This document shows, piece after piece, positions 52,424 through 61,007 of a stretch of DNA of 62,573 nucleotides. How positions within the stretch are numbered: position 1 is the first letter of the stretch; each line of letters opens with the position of its first letter. The stretch spans positions 1-62,573 of the forward strand of contig NZ_DLHA01000030.1 in the NCBI RefSeq assembly GCF_002482975.1, given 5' to 3'. The translations under genes were made by a program, and so were the position numbers. This DNA is from Flavobacterium sp. UBA7680. Lineage in GTDB: Bacteria; Bacteroidota; Bacteroidia; Flavobacteriales; Flavobacteriaceae. Under the pieces are notes generated by a model, which was not told the DNA's origin, did no database searches, and saw nothing but the letters and a program-made list of their open reading frames with translations.

Positions 52424-52447
52424 GACGTATGAGTTTAAATATTGTTA

Positions 52448-52888
52448 TTATTCTTTAGTAGCTTCTTTTTTCGCTTTAGGAGCTGCTGCTTTTTTCACTT
52501 TAGGAGCTTCTACTTCTTCAGTAGCTGCTTCTTCTGCTACAACCGCTTTTTTAGCTGCTGCTTTTTTAGTTCCTCCTGCTGCAGTAATACCTTCAATTAC
52601 AATTTGTGTAAGATATTGTCTGTGACCATTTCTTTTTTTGTATCCTTTTCTTCTTTTCTTTTTGAAAACGATAACTTTATCACCTTTTAAGTGTTGTAAC
52701 ACTTTAGCTTCTACTGAAGCACCTTCTATAGCTGGGGCGCCTAAAGTTACATTTCCATTATCATCTAATAAAAGAACTTTGTCAAAAGAAACTTTTGAAC
52801 CTTCTTCATTAGCTAAACGGTGAACATAAACCTTTAAGTCTTTGCTTACTTTAAATTGTTGCCCTGCTATCTCTACGATTGCATACAT
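52448..52888 (-). CDS. rplU: 50S ribosomal protein L21 with a long Ala/Lys-rich tail
   Basis: Residues 1-103 are ordinary L21 (MYAIVEIAGQQFKVSKDLKV, KVLQHLKGDKVIVFKKKRRKGYKKRNGHRQ). The protein continues to 146 residues, with a tail of about 40 residues made almost only of Ala, Lys, Glu, Val and Thr, giving repeats such as KKAAAKKAVVAEEAATEE. E. coli L21 stops near residue 103. The tail is probably disordered and exposed at the ribosome surface. A TTG-N19-TATATTTG promoter lies upstream. Confidence 0.95.
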   Translation of the reverse strand: MYAIVEIAGQQFKVSKDLKVYVHRLANEEGSKVSFDKVLLLDDNGNVTLGAPAIEGASVEAKVLQHLKGDKVIVFKKKRRKGYKKRNGHRQYLTQIVIEGITAAGGTKKAAAKKAVVAEEAATEEVEAPKVKKAAAPKAKKEATKE

Positions 52889-52918
52889 ACCAAATTGATT
52901 TATTGATTTTTAAGGTTG

Positions 52919-52948
52919 CAAATATACAACTAATAATTTACTGTGCAA
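52919..52948 (-). promoter_or_regulatory. Promoter of rplU-rpmA
   Basis: Read on the minus strand, TTG (52948-52946) and TATATTTG (52926-52919) are 19 bases apart, matching the Bacteroidetes -33/-7 pattern. The -7 box lies 30 bases upstream of the rplU ATG. Confidence 0.6.
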
Positions 52949-53164
52949 TCTCTTACACTAAAAATATTTTAAGTAGTTTAACCGTTGTTTTTCAAGGCTT
53001 TTTAAAAGAATTTCACCCTCAATTAGAGGTAAAAGATTGTTAAATTGTAATCAAAACAAAGATAAACCTCTAATTGATAATTAAAAAAAGTTATTTTTGA
53101 TGTAACTATAATCAACTCTTGGCTACCTACATATTTTATTAGGTATTTAAATTTATTAATCTTT

Positions 53165-54487
53165 ATGAAAAATTCGATAATGATGTTAAGTGCAGCACTA
53201 ATGCTTGGCGGAGTAGCTCATGCTCAAAAGGTGGCTTTTGAAGAATACAATTTAGATAACGGCATGCATGTTATTCTGCATAACGATCCTTCGGCACCCG
53301 TGGTTATTACTTCTGTAATGTACCATGTGGGTTCAAAAGACGAACGTCCGGATCGTACAGGTTTTGCACATTTCTTCGAACATTTATTATTTGAAGGAAC
53401 TCAAAATATAAAACGCGGCGAATGGATGAAAATCGTTACTGCAAACGGCGGAGTAAACAACGCCAATACTTCTGACGACAGAACGTATTATTATGAAGTT
53501 TTTCCATCTAACAATTTAGAATTAGGTTTATGGATGGAATCTGAAAGATTGATGCACCCAATTATCAATAAAATTGGAGTTGACACGCAAAATGAAGTGG
53601 TAAAAGAAGAAAAAAGAATGCGTTACGACAATCAGCCTTACGGAAATATTCTTCCGGAAGTTAAAAAGAATATGTTCAAAAACCATCCGTATCGCTGGAC
53701 TACAATTGGTTCTATGAAAGATTTGGATGCGGCAACTCTTGAAGAATTTCAGGCTTTTAATAAAAAATTCTATACGCCAAATAATGCAGTTTTAGTAATT
53801 GCAGGAGATTTTGACAAAACAAAAGCTAAAGAATGGGTTCAGAAATATTTTGGACCAATTCCAAAAGGTGAAGACGTTAAAAAGCAAACTTATACCGAAG
53901 AACCAATTACGCAAACTATTAAAGCAACTTACGAAGATCCGAATATTCAGATTCCAATGGTTGTGGCTTCTTATAGAACGCCATCTATGAAAACAAGAGA
54001 CGCCAGAGTTTTAGATTTGATTTCATCTTATTTAAGCGACGGAAAAAGCTCTAAATTGTACAAAAAAATTGTCGACGATAAAAAAATGGCACTTCAAATT
54101 GGTGCTGTTGGTTTTAGTCAGGAAGATTACGGAACCTATATATTATATGGATTGCCAATGGCTCCAAATACGACAGCCGATATTTTAAAAGAAATGGATG
54201 AAGAAATCGTAAAACTTCAAACCGATTTGATTTCTGAGAAAGATTACGAAAAATTACAAAACAAATTCGATAACAATTTTGTGAATGCAAATGCAAGCGT
54301 AGAAGGAATTGCAGAAAATCTGGCTTCGTATTATTTACTTTACGGAGACGTAAATTTAATTAATACCGAAATTGATATTTACCATTCTATTACAAGAGAG
54401 GAAATTAGAGAAGTAGCCAAAAAGTATCTAAACCCTAATCAGCGCTTAATTTTAGATTACATTCCTACCCCAAAATCTCAGAACTAA
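53165..54487 (+). CDS. M16 family zinc metallopeptidase (active subunit)
   Basis: A 440-residue pitrilysin-type peptidase with signal peptide (MKNSIMMLSAALMLGGVAHA) and the inverted zinc motif HxxEH as His69, Glu72 and His73 (FAHFFEHLLFEG). The distal Glu lies in the NEVVKEEKRMRYDN segment near residue 150. One M16 core plus the M16C-type second half is present (LGLPMAPNTTADILKEM region). It is expected to act on peptides in the periplasm. It is 12 bases upstream of a second M16 gene lacking the motif, as in heterodimeric M16B pairs. Confidence 0.9.
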   Translation: MKNSIMMLSAALMLGGVAHAQKVAFEEYNLDNGMHVILHNDPSAPVVITSVMYHVGSKDERPDRTGFAHFFEHLLFEGTQNIKRGEWMKIVTANGGVNNANTSDDRTYYYEVFPSNNLELGLWMESERLMHPIINKIGVDTQNEVVKEEKRMRYDNQPYGNILPEVKKNMFKNHPYRWTTIGSMKDLDAATLEEFQAFNKKFYTPNNAVLVIAGDFDKTKAKEWVQKYFGPIPKGEDVKKQTYTEEPITQTIKATYEDPNIQIPMVVASYRTPSMKTRDARVLDLISSYLSDGKSSKLYKKIVDDKKMALQIGAVGFSQEDYGTYILYGLPMAPNTTADILKEMDEEIVKLQTDLISEKDYEKLQNKFDNNFVNANASVEGIAENLASYYLLYGDVNLINTEIDIYHSITREEIREVAKKYLNPNQRLILDYIPTPKSQN

Positions 54488-54499
54488 GAATATCGAATC

Positions 54500-56548
54500 A
54501 TGAAAAATTTATATACATTTTTAATCATTTTATTCCTAACTGGAATTATGCAAGCACAAGATCGTCCACAACCAAAACCAGGAAACCCGCCTGTAGTTAA
54601 TATTAAAAAACCTCAAACCTTTGTTTTGGCAAACGGTATGAAAGTTCTGGTTGTCGAAAACCATAAATTACCAAGAGTAAGTTTTAACCTTACGCTGGAC
54701 AATGCTCCTTTTACAGAAGGAAATAAAAAAGGTGTTGATGAATTAACCAGCAGTTTAATTGGTAACGGAACTAAAAAAACTGCAAAAGAAGCTTTTAATG
54801 AAGAAATTGATTTTTATGGTGCAAACATCAATTTTACATCGCAAGGTGCTTTTGCAAGCTCATTATCTAAATATTCTGGACGTGTTTTAGAGCTTTTAGC
54901 CGAAGGTACTTTACAGCCAAATTTCACACAGACTGAATTTGATAAAGAAAAAGCAAAATTATTAGAAGGGCTTAAAGCCGATGAAAAAAGCGTTCCGGCA
55001 ATTGCAAATCGTGTTGTTGACGTTTTAGCTTTTGGAAGAAATCATCCTTCTGGAGAATATCTTTCTGAAGAAACCGTAAAAAATGTGACACTTGAAGATG
55101 TTCAAAAAAATTATGCTACTTATTTTGTGCCTGAAAATGCCTATTTGGTTATCATTGGAGATGTAAAATTCAAGGAAACTAAAGCATCTGTAGAAAAACT
55201 TTTTGGTGGATGGAAAAAACAAACCGCTCCAAAAAATACCTATCCAAATCCTGAAAACGCCTCTAAACTTCAAATTGATTTTGTAGATGTTCCAAATGCG
55301 GTTCAATCAGAGATTTCGTTGGTAAATACGGTAAATTTAAGAATGAGCGATCCTGATTTTTTCCCTGCTGTAATTGCAAATCAAATTTTAGGAGGTGATT
55401 TCAACAGTTATTTAAACATGAATTTACGCGAGCAGCACGCTTGGACTTATGGCGCAAATTCAAGCATTGGAAGCGGAAAATATGTAACTAAATTCAAAGC
55501 TTCGTCTGCGGTTCGTAATGCTGTTACAGACAGCGCCGTGGTTCAGTTTATAAAAGAAATTAAAAGAGTTCGTACCGAAAGAGTTGATCCGGAAGTTTTA
55601 AGAAATGTAAAAGCAGGATATATCGGCCGTTTTGTTATGCAGGTTGAAAAACCTCAGGCTGTGGCGCGTTATGCTTTAAACATTGAAACAGAAAAACTTC
55701 CGGCTGATTTCTACGAAAAATATATTCAGACGATTACAAACGTAACCGCTGATGATATTTATCGTGTGGCAAACAAATACTTTTTACTTGACAACATGCG
55801 AATTGTTGTTGTTGGAAAAGGTTCTGATGTGATTGCTGGTTTAGAAAAACTTCAAATTCCGATTTATTATTTTGATAAATACGGAAATCCAATTGAAAAA
55901 CCAGCTGTTAAAAAAGAAGCTCCAGCAGGAATTACAGCAAAAACGGTTTTCGAAAATTACATCAAAGCCATTGGCGGAGAAAAAGCCGTAACGGCCGTAA
56001 AAACACTTTATATGGACGGAACAACAAAAGTTCCGCAAGCTCCGGCTCCGTTGACTTTTACTTCAAAATTGGATTCTAAAGGAAAAATGATGATTTCTCT
56101 TTCTATGGGAACTATGAATTTGATGAAACAGGTTGTAAATGATAAAGGTGCTTATATCGAACAGCAAGGAAAACGTAAAAACCTTGAAGGCGAAGATCTT
56201 AAAGAAATGAAAGCAAACGCCGCTCCTTTTGAAGAATTACAATTGGTAAAAAGAACAGATCTTAAAGTTGACAGCATTGAACCAATTAACGGAAGTGATG
56301 CTTATGCAATTAAAGATGGCAACACAACTCATTATTATGATGTGAAATCTGGATTGAAAGTTGCAAAATCAAAACTACGTGAACAAGACGGAAAATCGGT
56401 TTCTCAAATAACAAACTTCAACGATTACAGAGAAGTAAAAGGTGTAAAAGTTCCTTTTAATTTGGTTCAAAATGTAGGTTTTGAATTAGATATCAAAATG
56501 ACAGATATCAAGATTAATGAAGGAGTTTCGGATGCAGATTTTTTGTAG
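54500..56548 (+). CDS. M16-like subunit without zinc motif, fused to a lipoprotein-carrier-like domain
   Basis: A 682-residue secreted protein (signal peptide ending GIMQAQ). Residues ~35-460 have the M16 fold (VLANGMKVLVVENHKLPRVSFNL, the R/Y pair region NLREQHAWTYGANSSIG that binds substrate), but the HxxEH site is replaced by KGVDELTSSLIG. It should therefore be the non-catalytic partner of the preceding gene. The last ~210 residues (from about TAKTVFENYIKAIGGEKAV) form an unrelated beta-rich domain like LolA/outer-membrane lipoprotein-sorting proteins (YDVKSGLKVAKSK, NDYREVKGVKVPFNLVQN). That part may bind a hydrophobic ligand or peptide; this is inferred. Confidence 0.85.
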   Translation: MKNLYTFLIILFLTGIMQAQDRPQPKPGNPPVVNIKKPQTFVLANGMKVLVVENHKLPRVSFNLTLDNAPFTEGNKKGVDELTSSLIGNGTKKTAKEAFNEEIDFYGANINFTSQGAFASSLSKYSGRVLELLAEGTLQPNFTQTEFDKEKAKLLEGLKADEKSVPAIANRVVDVLAFGRNHPSGEYLSEETVKNVTLEDVQKNYATYFVPENAYLVIIGDVKFKETKASVEKLFGGWKKQTAPKNTYPNPENASKLQIDFVDVPNAVQSEISLVNTVNLRMSDPDFFPAVIANQILGGDFNSYLNMNLREQHAWTYGANSSIGSGKYVTKFKASSAVRNAVTDSAVVQFIKEIKRVRTERVDPEVLRNVKAGYIGRFVMQVEKPQAVARYALNIETEKLPADFYEKYIQTITNVTADDIYRVANKYFLLDNMRIVVVGKGSDVIAGLEKLQIPIYYFDKYGNPIEKPAVKKEAPAGITAKTVFENYIKAIGGEKAVTAVKTLYMDGTTKVPQAPAPLTFTSKLDSKGKMMISLSMGTMNLMKQVVNDKGAYIEQQGKRKNLEGEDLKEMKANAAPFEELQLVKRTDLKVDSIEPINGSDAYAIKDGNTTHYYDVKSGLKVAKSKLREQDGKSVSQITNFNDYREVKGVKVPFNLVQNVGFELDIKMTDIKINEGVSDADFL

Positions 56549-56598
56549 AAAGGTTCTGAGGTTCTGAGATACTAAGGTGCTAAGATTTTTTCTCATAG

Positions 56599-56635
56599 GC
56601 TTTGTCAAAGTTTAAAACTTTGACAAAGCTTTTTT
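56599..56635 (+). terminator. Terminator after the M16 gene pair
   Basis: A 15-base perfect stem (56599-56613 with 56615-56629) with a one-base centre is followed by TTTTTTC. Same core as the stem at 51835. Confidence 0.85.
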
Positions 56636-56654
56636 CATTTAAATAACCCCAAAG

Positions 56655-56919
56655 TTTGTCATTTCTACCGAAGGGAGAAATCTCACGCGGGATTCGACAA
56701 AGATTGACGACATTCTATGCGGAGTTTCTAGTGCGATTTCTCCCTTCGGTCGAAATGACAAAACAAAGTCGACGCTCATTGCGCCCTTCGACTTCGCTCA
56801 GGGTGACATGTGAATAATCTATTAGACATTGACATTTCTTTGTCAGGCTGAGCGAAGTTGAAGCCCAGTTCCAATTGGCACACCCTTCTCCCGAAGCCTC
56901 GGGATCGCTCACGGTGACA
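56655..56919. repeat. Repeat cassette A
   Basis: It begins with an inverted-repeat element (56655-56682 with 56735-56762; 27 of 28 bases match) whose centre reads GGGATTCGACAAAGATTGAC. It continues with GCCCTTCGACTTCGCTCA (56783-56800) and TGTCAGGCTGAGCGAAG (56841-56857) and ends in CACGGTGACA. Cassette B at 57407 has the same modules in slightly different order. Confidence 0.75.
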
Positions 56920-56975
56920 AGACTTTGTGCAAAACAAGAAAGGCTGTCAATTACGACAACCTTTCTTGTTTTTGA

Positions 56976-57329
56976 TCATTCAACATCCAGATAAGGGTTC
57001 AGAATTTCGGCTAATTCATTCAGCCAATAAAAACCTTCTTCAAGATTCATTTTCTCGGTTTCCATTGTTTCACAATCCCGCATTATACTTAAAGCAAGTA
57101 TATAATTTACTTTTCGAATGGTTTTTGCCATAAGTTTAGGATCGATTGAATTGTTGAAAAAATCATTTAATCTCAATTCTGTTTCTTTTGAAAGGGCGTT
57201 TGTGTTCATAATTTTGACGATTAGGAAGTAAAAACCCGCATAGCTAAGGTGTCCTACGCCGTCAAAAGCGTTACGGTTGTTTCCAATACCGCCACCATAC
57301 CACACGGGCAAAATTTCTTTGAGTTTCAT
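56976..57329 (-). CDS. Small helical protein of unknown function
   Basis: A 117-residue product, no family recognised. It starts MKLKEILPVWYGGGIGNNRNAFDGVGHLSY and is followed by helices (LSKETELRLNDFFNNSIDPKLMAKTIRKVNYILALSI in register with a repeated Leu/Ile pattern) and an acidic end, EEGFYWLNELAEILNPYLDVE. There is no signal peptide. ATG 57329 was chosen; an in-frame start 25 codons upstream would add a segment overlapping the promoter-like TATATTTG (minus strand, 57360-57353). It is bracketed by two repeat cassettes. Confidence 0.6.
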   Translation of the reverse strand: MKLKEILPVWYGGGIGNNRNAFDGVGHLSYAGFYFLIVKIMNTNALSKETELRLNDFFNNSIDPKLMAKTIRKVNYILALSIMRDCETMETEKMNLEEGFYWLNELAEILNPYLDVE

Positions 57330-57725
57330 ATATTTGACATTTATAGGAACTTCAAATATATTAAAAAATAAAAGAAAATTACTACAAATTATATATTTGC
57401 TCAAAGTTTGTCATTTCGACCGAAGGGAGAAATCGCACACGGGATTCGACAAAGATTGACGACATTCTTTACGGAGCTTCTAGTGCGATTTCTCCTTTCG
57501 GTCGAAATGACAAAACTTCGTCTAAAAAACTTTGACAAAGCTTTTTTCGTTTCGTTATCTCCGGCTAAACGAAGTCGACGTTCTTTGTGCGCCCTTCGAC
57601 TTCGCTCAGGGTGACATATAAATAAAATTTTACTTCGTTCTGCTTTGTCAGGCTGAGCGAAGTCGAAGCCCCGTTCCAATTGGAGCGCCCTTCGACTTCG
57701 CTCAGGATGACAAACTAAATCTTGA
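57330..57725. other. Gene-free stretch: promoter region and repeat cassette B
   Basis: The first 77 bases are AT-rich and include the minus-strand TATATTTG box (57353-57360) for the small gene. The rest is repeat cassette B. Short frames in this stretch are read through the repeat arms and have no protein character. Confidence 0.6.
57407..57716. repeat. Repeat cassette B
   Basis: The inverted-repeat element (57407-57438 with 57483-57514, one mismatch) has the same centre as in cassette A. It is followed by half of the AAACTTTGACAAAGC terminator stem (57529-57541), then GCCCTTCGACTTCGCTCA (57591 and 57687) and TGTCAGGCTGAGCGAAG (57646). Compared with cassette A, the hairpin half and the element have swapped order. 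Confidence 0.75.
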
Positions 57726-58592
57726 TTATTTCTTGGCCGATAAATAAACGCCAATCAAAATAATAAAAGCACCAAAAAACTGAATTGGCGTAAGCATTTC
57801 GTTATCTAATAATCCCCAGAAAAAAGCAACAATTGGAATTAAATAAGTCACAGAAGTTGCAAAAACCGGAGACGAAATCTGAATTAATTTAAAAAACAAA
57901 ACATTGGCAATTCCGGTTCCTAAGATTCCTAAAATCATGACGAAGAAAACTGAATGCTGTGTTGCTTCAAGATTTACTCTTTGAGGAAAATCTGTCGTAC
58001 TTAAAATAAGTAACGCCGGAATAAGCAAAACGGCAAAGTTTCCTGTTGTGATGCTCAACGAATTTAAATCTGATAAATATTTTTTAATTAAATTGACATT
58101 TATCGCATAACAAAGCGTTGCGATAACTACCAAAACTACATAATAATAATTTTGTCCAGGATGTGCCGACGCGCCGCTTAAAACGAGTAACAAACATCCG
58201 ATTAAACCAACAAAAACACCTAAAACCTGTCGTTTTTGAAATTGGATTCCGAAAATTAATATTCCTAAAACTAAAGTATTTAAAGGTGTAAGCGAATTTA
58301 AAATGGCTACAATTGAGCTGTCAACTTCGGTTTCGGCAATCGCAAAAAGAAAAGCTGGTGTAAAAGTTCCAAAAACCGAAGTTATGGCGACAAATTTCCA
58401 TTGGCGGCGAGAGATCTTTTTTAAACTTTTAAAACCAACAATCAATAAAAAAAGAGCTGCAAAAATAATTCGGAAAGATCCAACCTGAATCGCGGTTAAA
58501 CCTACTAATCCTCTTTTGATTAAAATAAAAGAACTTCCCCAAATTAAGGACAATACTAACAAGTAAGCCCACTTTAACTGTTTTGCATCCAT
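57726..58592 (-). CDS. EamA/DMT family transporter
   Basis: A 288-residue inner-membrane protein with ten predicted helices in two EamA repeats, each of five. Signatures are LIWGSSFILIKRGLVGLTAIQVGSFR in the first half and ILGTGIANVLFFKLIQISSPVFATSVTYLIPIVAFFWG in the second. Family members export metabolites or amino acids; the substrate cannot be inferred. It ends close to repeat cassette B and is divergent from the HMA-domain gene 101 bases away. Confidence 0.87.
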   Translation of the reverse strand: MDAKQLKWAYLLVLSLIWGSSFILIKRGLVGLTAIQVGSFRIIFAALFLLIVGFKSLKKISRRQWKFVAITSVFGTFTPAFLFAIAETEVDSSIVAILNSLTPLNTLVLGILIFGIQFQKRQVLGVFVGLIGCLLLVLSGASAHPGQNYYYVVLVVIATLCYAINVNLIKKYLSDLNSLSITTGNFAVLLIPALLILSTTDFPQRVNLEATQHSVFFVMILGILGTGIANVLFFKLIQISSPVFATSVTYLIPIVAFFWGLLDNEMLTPIQFFGAFIILIGVYLSAKK

Positions 58593-58693
58593 AAAAAGTA
58601 TTTTACTGCAAATTTGTACTATTTTTACGAATTAGCCTCTTCCTTTTTATTAATTTTGCAAAGAAAATTATTAGTAAATTAAATTCTCATAAT

Positions 58694-59071
58694 ATGAAAT
58701 TCACAAAAATCATAGCTTCATTAGCAATTGCTGGTGTAGTATTCGTAAGCTGTAAAAAAGAAGAAGATAAAAGTTTAGCAGTAATAAATGCTGAAAAAAC
58801 TACTCCAAAAGAGCATAAACCAATTGCTGCCGAAAACGTACAAACGGCAAGTTTTAATATTGAAGGTATGACTTGTGCGGTTGGATGCGCCAAAACTATC
58901 GAAACCGAATTATCTAATTTAGAAGGTGTAGAAAAAGCAACTGTTGATTTTGATAAAAAATTAGCGACTGTTACATTTGATAAAACGGTTCAAAATTCTG
59001 AATCATTGACTAAAGTTGTTCAGGAAACCGGAGACGGAAAAACATATAAAGTTTCAAACTTTAAATCTTAA
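58694..59071 (+). CDS. Lipoprotein with heavy-metal-associated (HMA) domain
   Basis: A 125-residue lipoprotein (lipobox Cys20, VFVSCKKEE). Residues ~52-118 form an HMA domain: FNIEGMTCAVGCAKTIETEL, with LEGVEKATVDFDKKLATVTFDK as the strand-turn-strand. The metal motif is GMTC-x3-C (Cys61, Cys65), one residue longer than the usual CxxC. It may bind copper or another soft metal in the periplasm, but the changed spacing makes metal choice uncertain. A TAATTTTG box (58651-58658) lies upstream. Confidence 0.8.
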   Translation: MKFTKIIASLAIAGVVFVSCKKEEDKSLAVINAEKTTPKEHKPIAAENVQTASFNIEGMTCAVGCAKTIETELSNLEGVEKATVDFDKKLATVTFDKTVQNSESLTKVVQETGDGKTYKVSNFKS

Positions 59072-59088
59072 GTTTAAAGTTTCTCCAT

Positions 59089-59118
59089 AAAAAAGGCGTT
59101 CAATTGAACGCCTTTTTT
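59089..59118. terminator. Bidirectional terminator between HMA gene and gldD
   Basis: A 30-base perfect palindrome (AAAAAAGGCGTTCAA with its complement) between convergent genes, ten bases from the gldD stop. A and T runs allow it to act in both directions. Confidence 0.9.
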
Positions 59119-59127
59119 ATTATTTCT

Positions 59128-59688
59128 TTATTTCCATTTTAATGTTTCCATCAAACGCTGCATATCATTTTTGATATAACTTGCGGCTGGCATTACAGAA
59201 TCAAAATTTGGTTTTGCATAAAAATAAACCGATCCAGTTATAAAATGTTTTGTACTGTCTGTAACGTAAAATTGAGAGTTTGTAGCCGCGTTTCCATCCA
59301 CTTGATAAAACATTCCGTACACTTTCTTTTCGGCGTTTAAATACGGTTGTTCTAAAATATCATCGGCTTTAATAACGTGTTCGTAAGTCAATTTTTGGGC
59401 ATCTTTTAAAAGCTTTTCAATATCGCCGTGAACAGGTTTATAAGTCAAATAAATTGTCGCTTTCATCTTTGGATAGGTGATTGCAAATCCGCAGTCTTTT
59501 TCACCTTTAATAATGGCATCTTCATTCATCTGGAAAGCAAATGGGCAATTATTTTCAAAATTGACATATTTGGCTTCTGGATAATCTAATCTAAGGAAAC
59601 TTGCAGGTTTAGGCAAAACATCATCTTTACAGCTTACAACTGTTAATGTGAGCAAAATTACCGCTACCGAAATTATTCTTTTAAACAT
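59128..59688 (-). CDS. gldD: Gliding motility lipoprotein GldD
   Basis: A 186-residue lipoprotein (lipobox Cys20, TVVSCKDDV). It matches GldD of F. johnsoniae in length and in the segments PKPASFLRLDYPEAKYVNF, the CPFAFQMNEDAIIKGEKDCGFAITYP region with two cysteines, and the ending KNDMQRLMETLKWK. GldD is needed for gliding and, in its absence, type IX secretion is impaired; its exact role is not known. The start codon immediately follows the gldE stop, so the two are translated from one message. Confidence 0.93.
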   Translation of the reverse strand: MFKRIISVAVILLTLTVVSCKDDVLPKPASFLRLDYPEAKYVNFENNCPFAFQMNEDAIIKGEKDCGFAITYPKMKATIYLTYKPVHGDIEKLLKDAQKLTYEHVIKADDILEQPYLNAEKKVYGMFYQVDGNAATNSQFYVTDSTKHFITGSVYFYAKPNFDSVMPAASYIKNDMQRLMETLKWK

Positions 59689-60984
59689 TTATTCTATTGT
59701 TACTTTTATTTGTTTAACTCGCTTTTTATCAACGGTTTCTATTGTGAAAACACAGTTTTCAAAAGCTATTTTTTGATCTTTTTTAGGGAAATTCCCCAGG
59801 ATTTCTAAAATAAATCCGGCAAGCGTTTCGGCTTCGCCTTTATGAGATTCAAATAGATCTTCGTCGACATCGACAATTCTATAGAAATCCTTAAGATTTA
59901 TTTTTCCTTCAAAAAGAAAATTCTTTTCATCTATTTGAGAGAAATTTAAATTTTCATCATCAAATTCATCGCTTATATCCCCTACTATTTCTTCAATTAT
60001 ATCTTCTAAAGAAACCAATCCGGAAGTTCCGCCATATTCGTCAACCACAATTGCGAGGTGACTTTTAAGACTTTGAAAATCCTTTAATAAGTTATCCAGT
60101 TTTTTATTCTCAGGAACAAAAAATGCTTCTCTTATTAAACTTGCCCAGTTAAAATTCTCTTTATCAATATGCGGCAATAAATCCTTAACAAACAAAACGC
60201 CTTCTATCTGGTCAATATTATCTCGATAAACCGGAATTCTCGAAAATCCTTTCTCAATTATTTTTGGGCATATGGCCGAAAATGATTCTGTAATTTCTAA
60301 AGCAAATATATCAATCCTCGGACTCATAACCTGCTTTGTATCTGTATTTCCAAAAGAAACAATTCCTTCTAATATTTTTTGCTCTTCTGTTGATGTTCCT
60401 TCAGAATCTGTTAATTCTAAAGCCTGAGAAAGTTGATTTATAGAAAAGCTGTTTTTTTGTTTTCCTAATTTATTATGCAAATATAAAGTAAGGCTGCGCA
60501 TAGGCAAGCTTATTGGCGACAGTAATTTATCTAAAATAGAAATGGAATAAGCGAAACGTTTGGCAAATTTTATATTGTTTCGGCTTGCGTAAACTTTTGG
60601 CAAAACTTCTGCAAATAACAAAATTAGGAAAGTAACGAGAATTACTTCTAAAATAAATTTTAAAACAGGCGATTCAACTCCTCCAAAAATGTTTCTGCCA
60701 ATGAAAGAGAACAAGATAACGACTCCAATATTTAAAAAGTTATTGGCTACTAATAAGGTCGCTAAAAGTTTTTTGGGTTTATCTAAAAGATCAGAAATAA
60801 TTTTTCCTTTCGAAAGGTTTTCCTGAAGTGTGTCGTCAATATCTTTTTGGGACAAAGAAAAAAGTGCAACTTCGGCACCTGAAACAATTGCTGAAAGAAA
60901 CAGCAAAATAAATATTCCGACAAAACCAATGATTAAATTGGTGTCTAAAGTTGTTGTAAATAATAAACTGGGCTCCGGGTCCAA
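59689..60984 (-). CDS. gldE: Gliding motility-associated CNNM/CBS-domain protein GldE
   Basis: A 431-residue inner-membrane protein. Residues ~15-200 are a CNNM (DUF21) transmembrane domain of four helices (IIGFVGIFILLFLSAIVSGAEVALFSLSQKD). A CBS pair follows (~215-335, VMSPRIDIFALEITESF, GFSRIPVYRDNIDQIEGVLFVKDLL, LAIVVDEYGGTSGLVSLEDIIEEIVGDI), then a CorC/HlyC-type C-terminal domain. The fold is that of Mg2+/Co2+ efflux proteins of the CorC group. GldE is linked genetically to GldD in F. johnsoniae. It precedes gldD with no gap. Confidence 0.92.
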   Translation of the reverse strand: MDPEPSLLFTTTLDTNLIIGFVGIFILLFLSAIVSGAEVALFSLSQKDIDDTLQENLSKGKIISDLLDKPKKLLATLLVANNFLNIGVVILFSFIGRNIFGGVESPVLKFILEVILVTFLILLFAEVLPKVYASRNNIKFAKRFAYSISILDKLLSPISLPMRSLTLYLHNKLGKQKNSFSINQLSQALELTDSEGTSTEEQKILEGIVSFGNTDTKQVMSPRIDIFALEITESFSAICPKIIEKGFSRIPVYRDNIDQIEGVLFVKDLLPHIDKENFNWASLIREAFFVPENKKLDNLLKDFQSLKSHLAIVVDEYGGTSGLVSLEDIIEEIVGDISDEFDDENLNFSQIDEKNFLFEGKINLKDFYRIVDVDEDLFESHKGEAETLAGFILEILGNFPKKDQKIAFENCVFTIETVDKKRVKQIKVTIE

Positions 60985-61007
60985 ATTACATAAGATTAGT
61001 TAAACAA

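Larger units (their letters stand above)
56549..56975. other. Gene-free stretch: terminator and repeat cassette A
   Basis: The 427 bases contain the terminator of the M16 pair (56599-56635), repeat cassette A (56655-56919) and a short AAGAAAGGTTGTC...GACAACCTTTCTT hairpin (about 56939-56968) that may end the minus-strand unknown gene. No coding region was seen. Confidence 0.65.

Noticed and set aside
56715..56912. 65-codon frame in cassette A
   Set aside because: It lies wholly in the inverted repeat and TTCGACTTCGCTCA words; the same peptide words recur in cassette B.
57401..57754. Open frames on both strands through repeat cassette B
   Set aside because: They translate the repeat arms (CHPERSRRA-like words appear repeatedly), a known artefact of this repeat type and not a gene.
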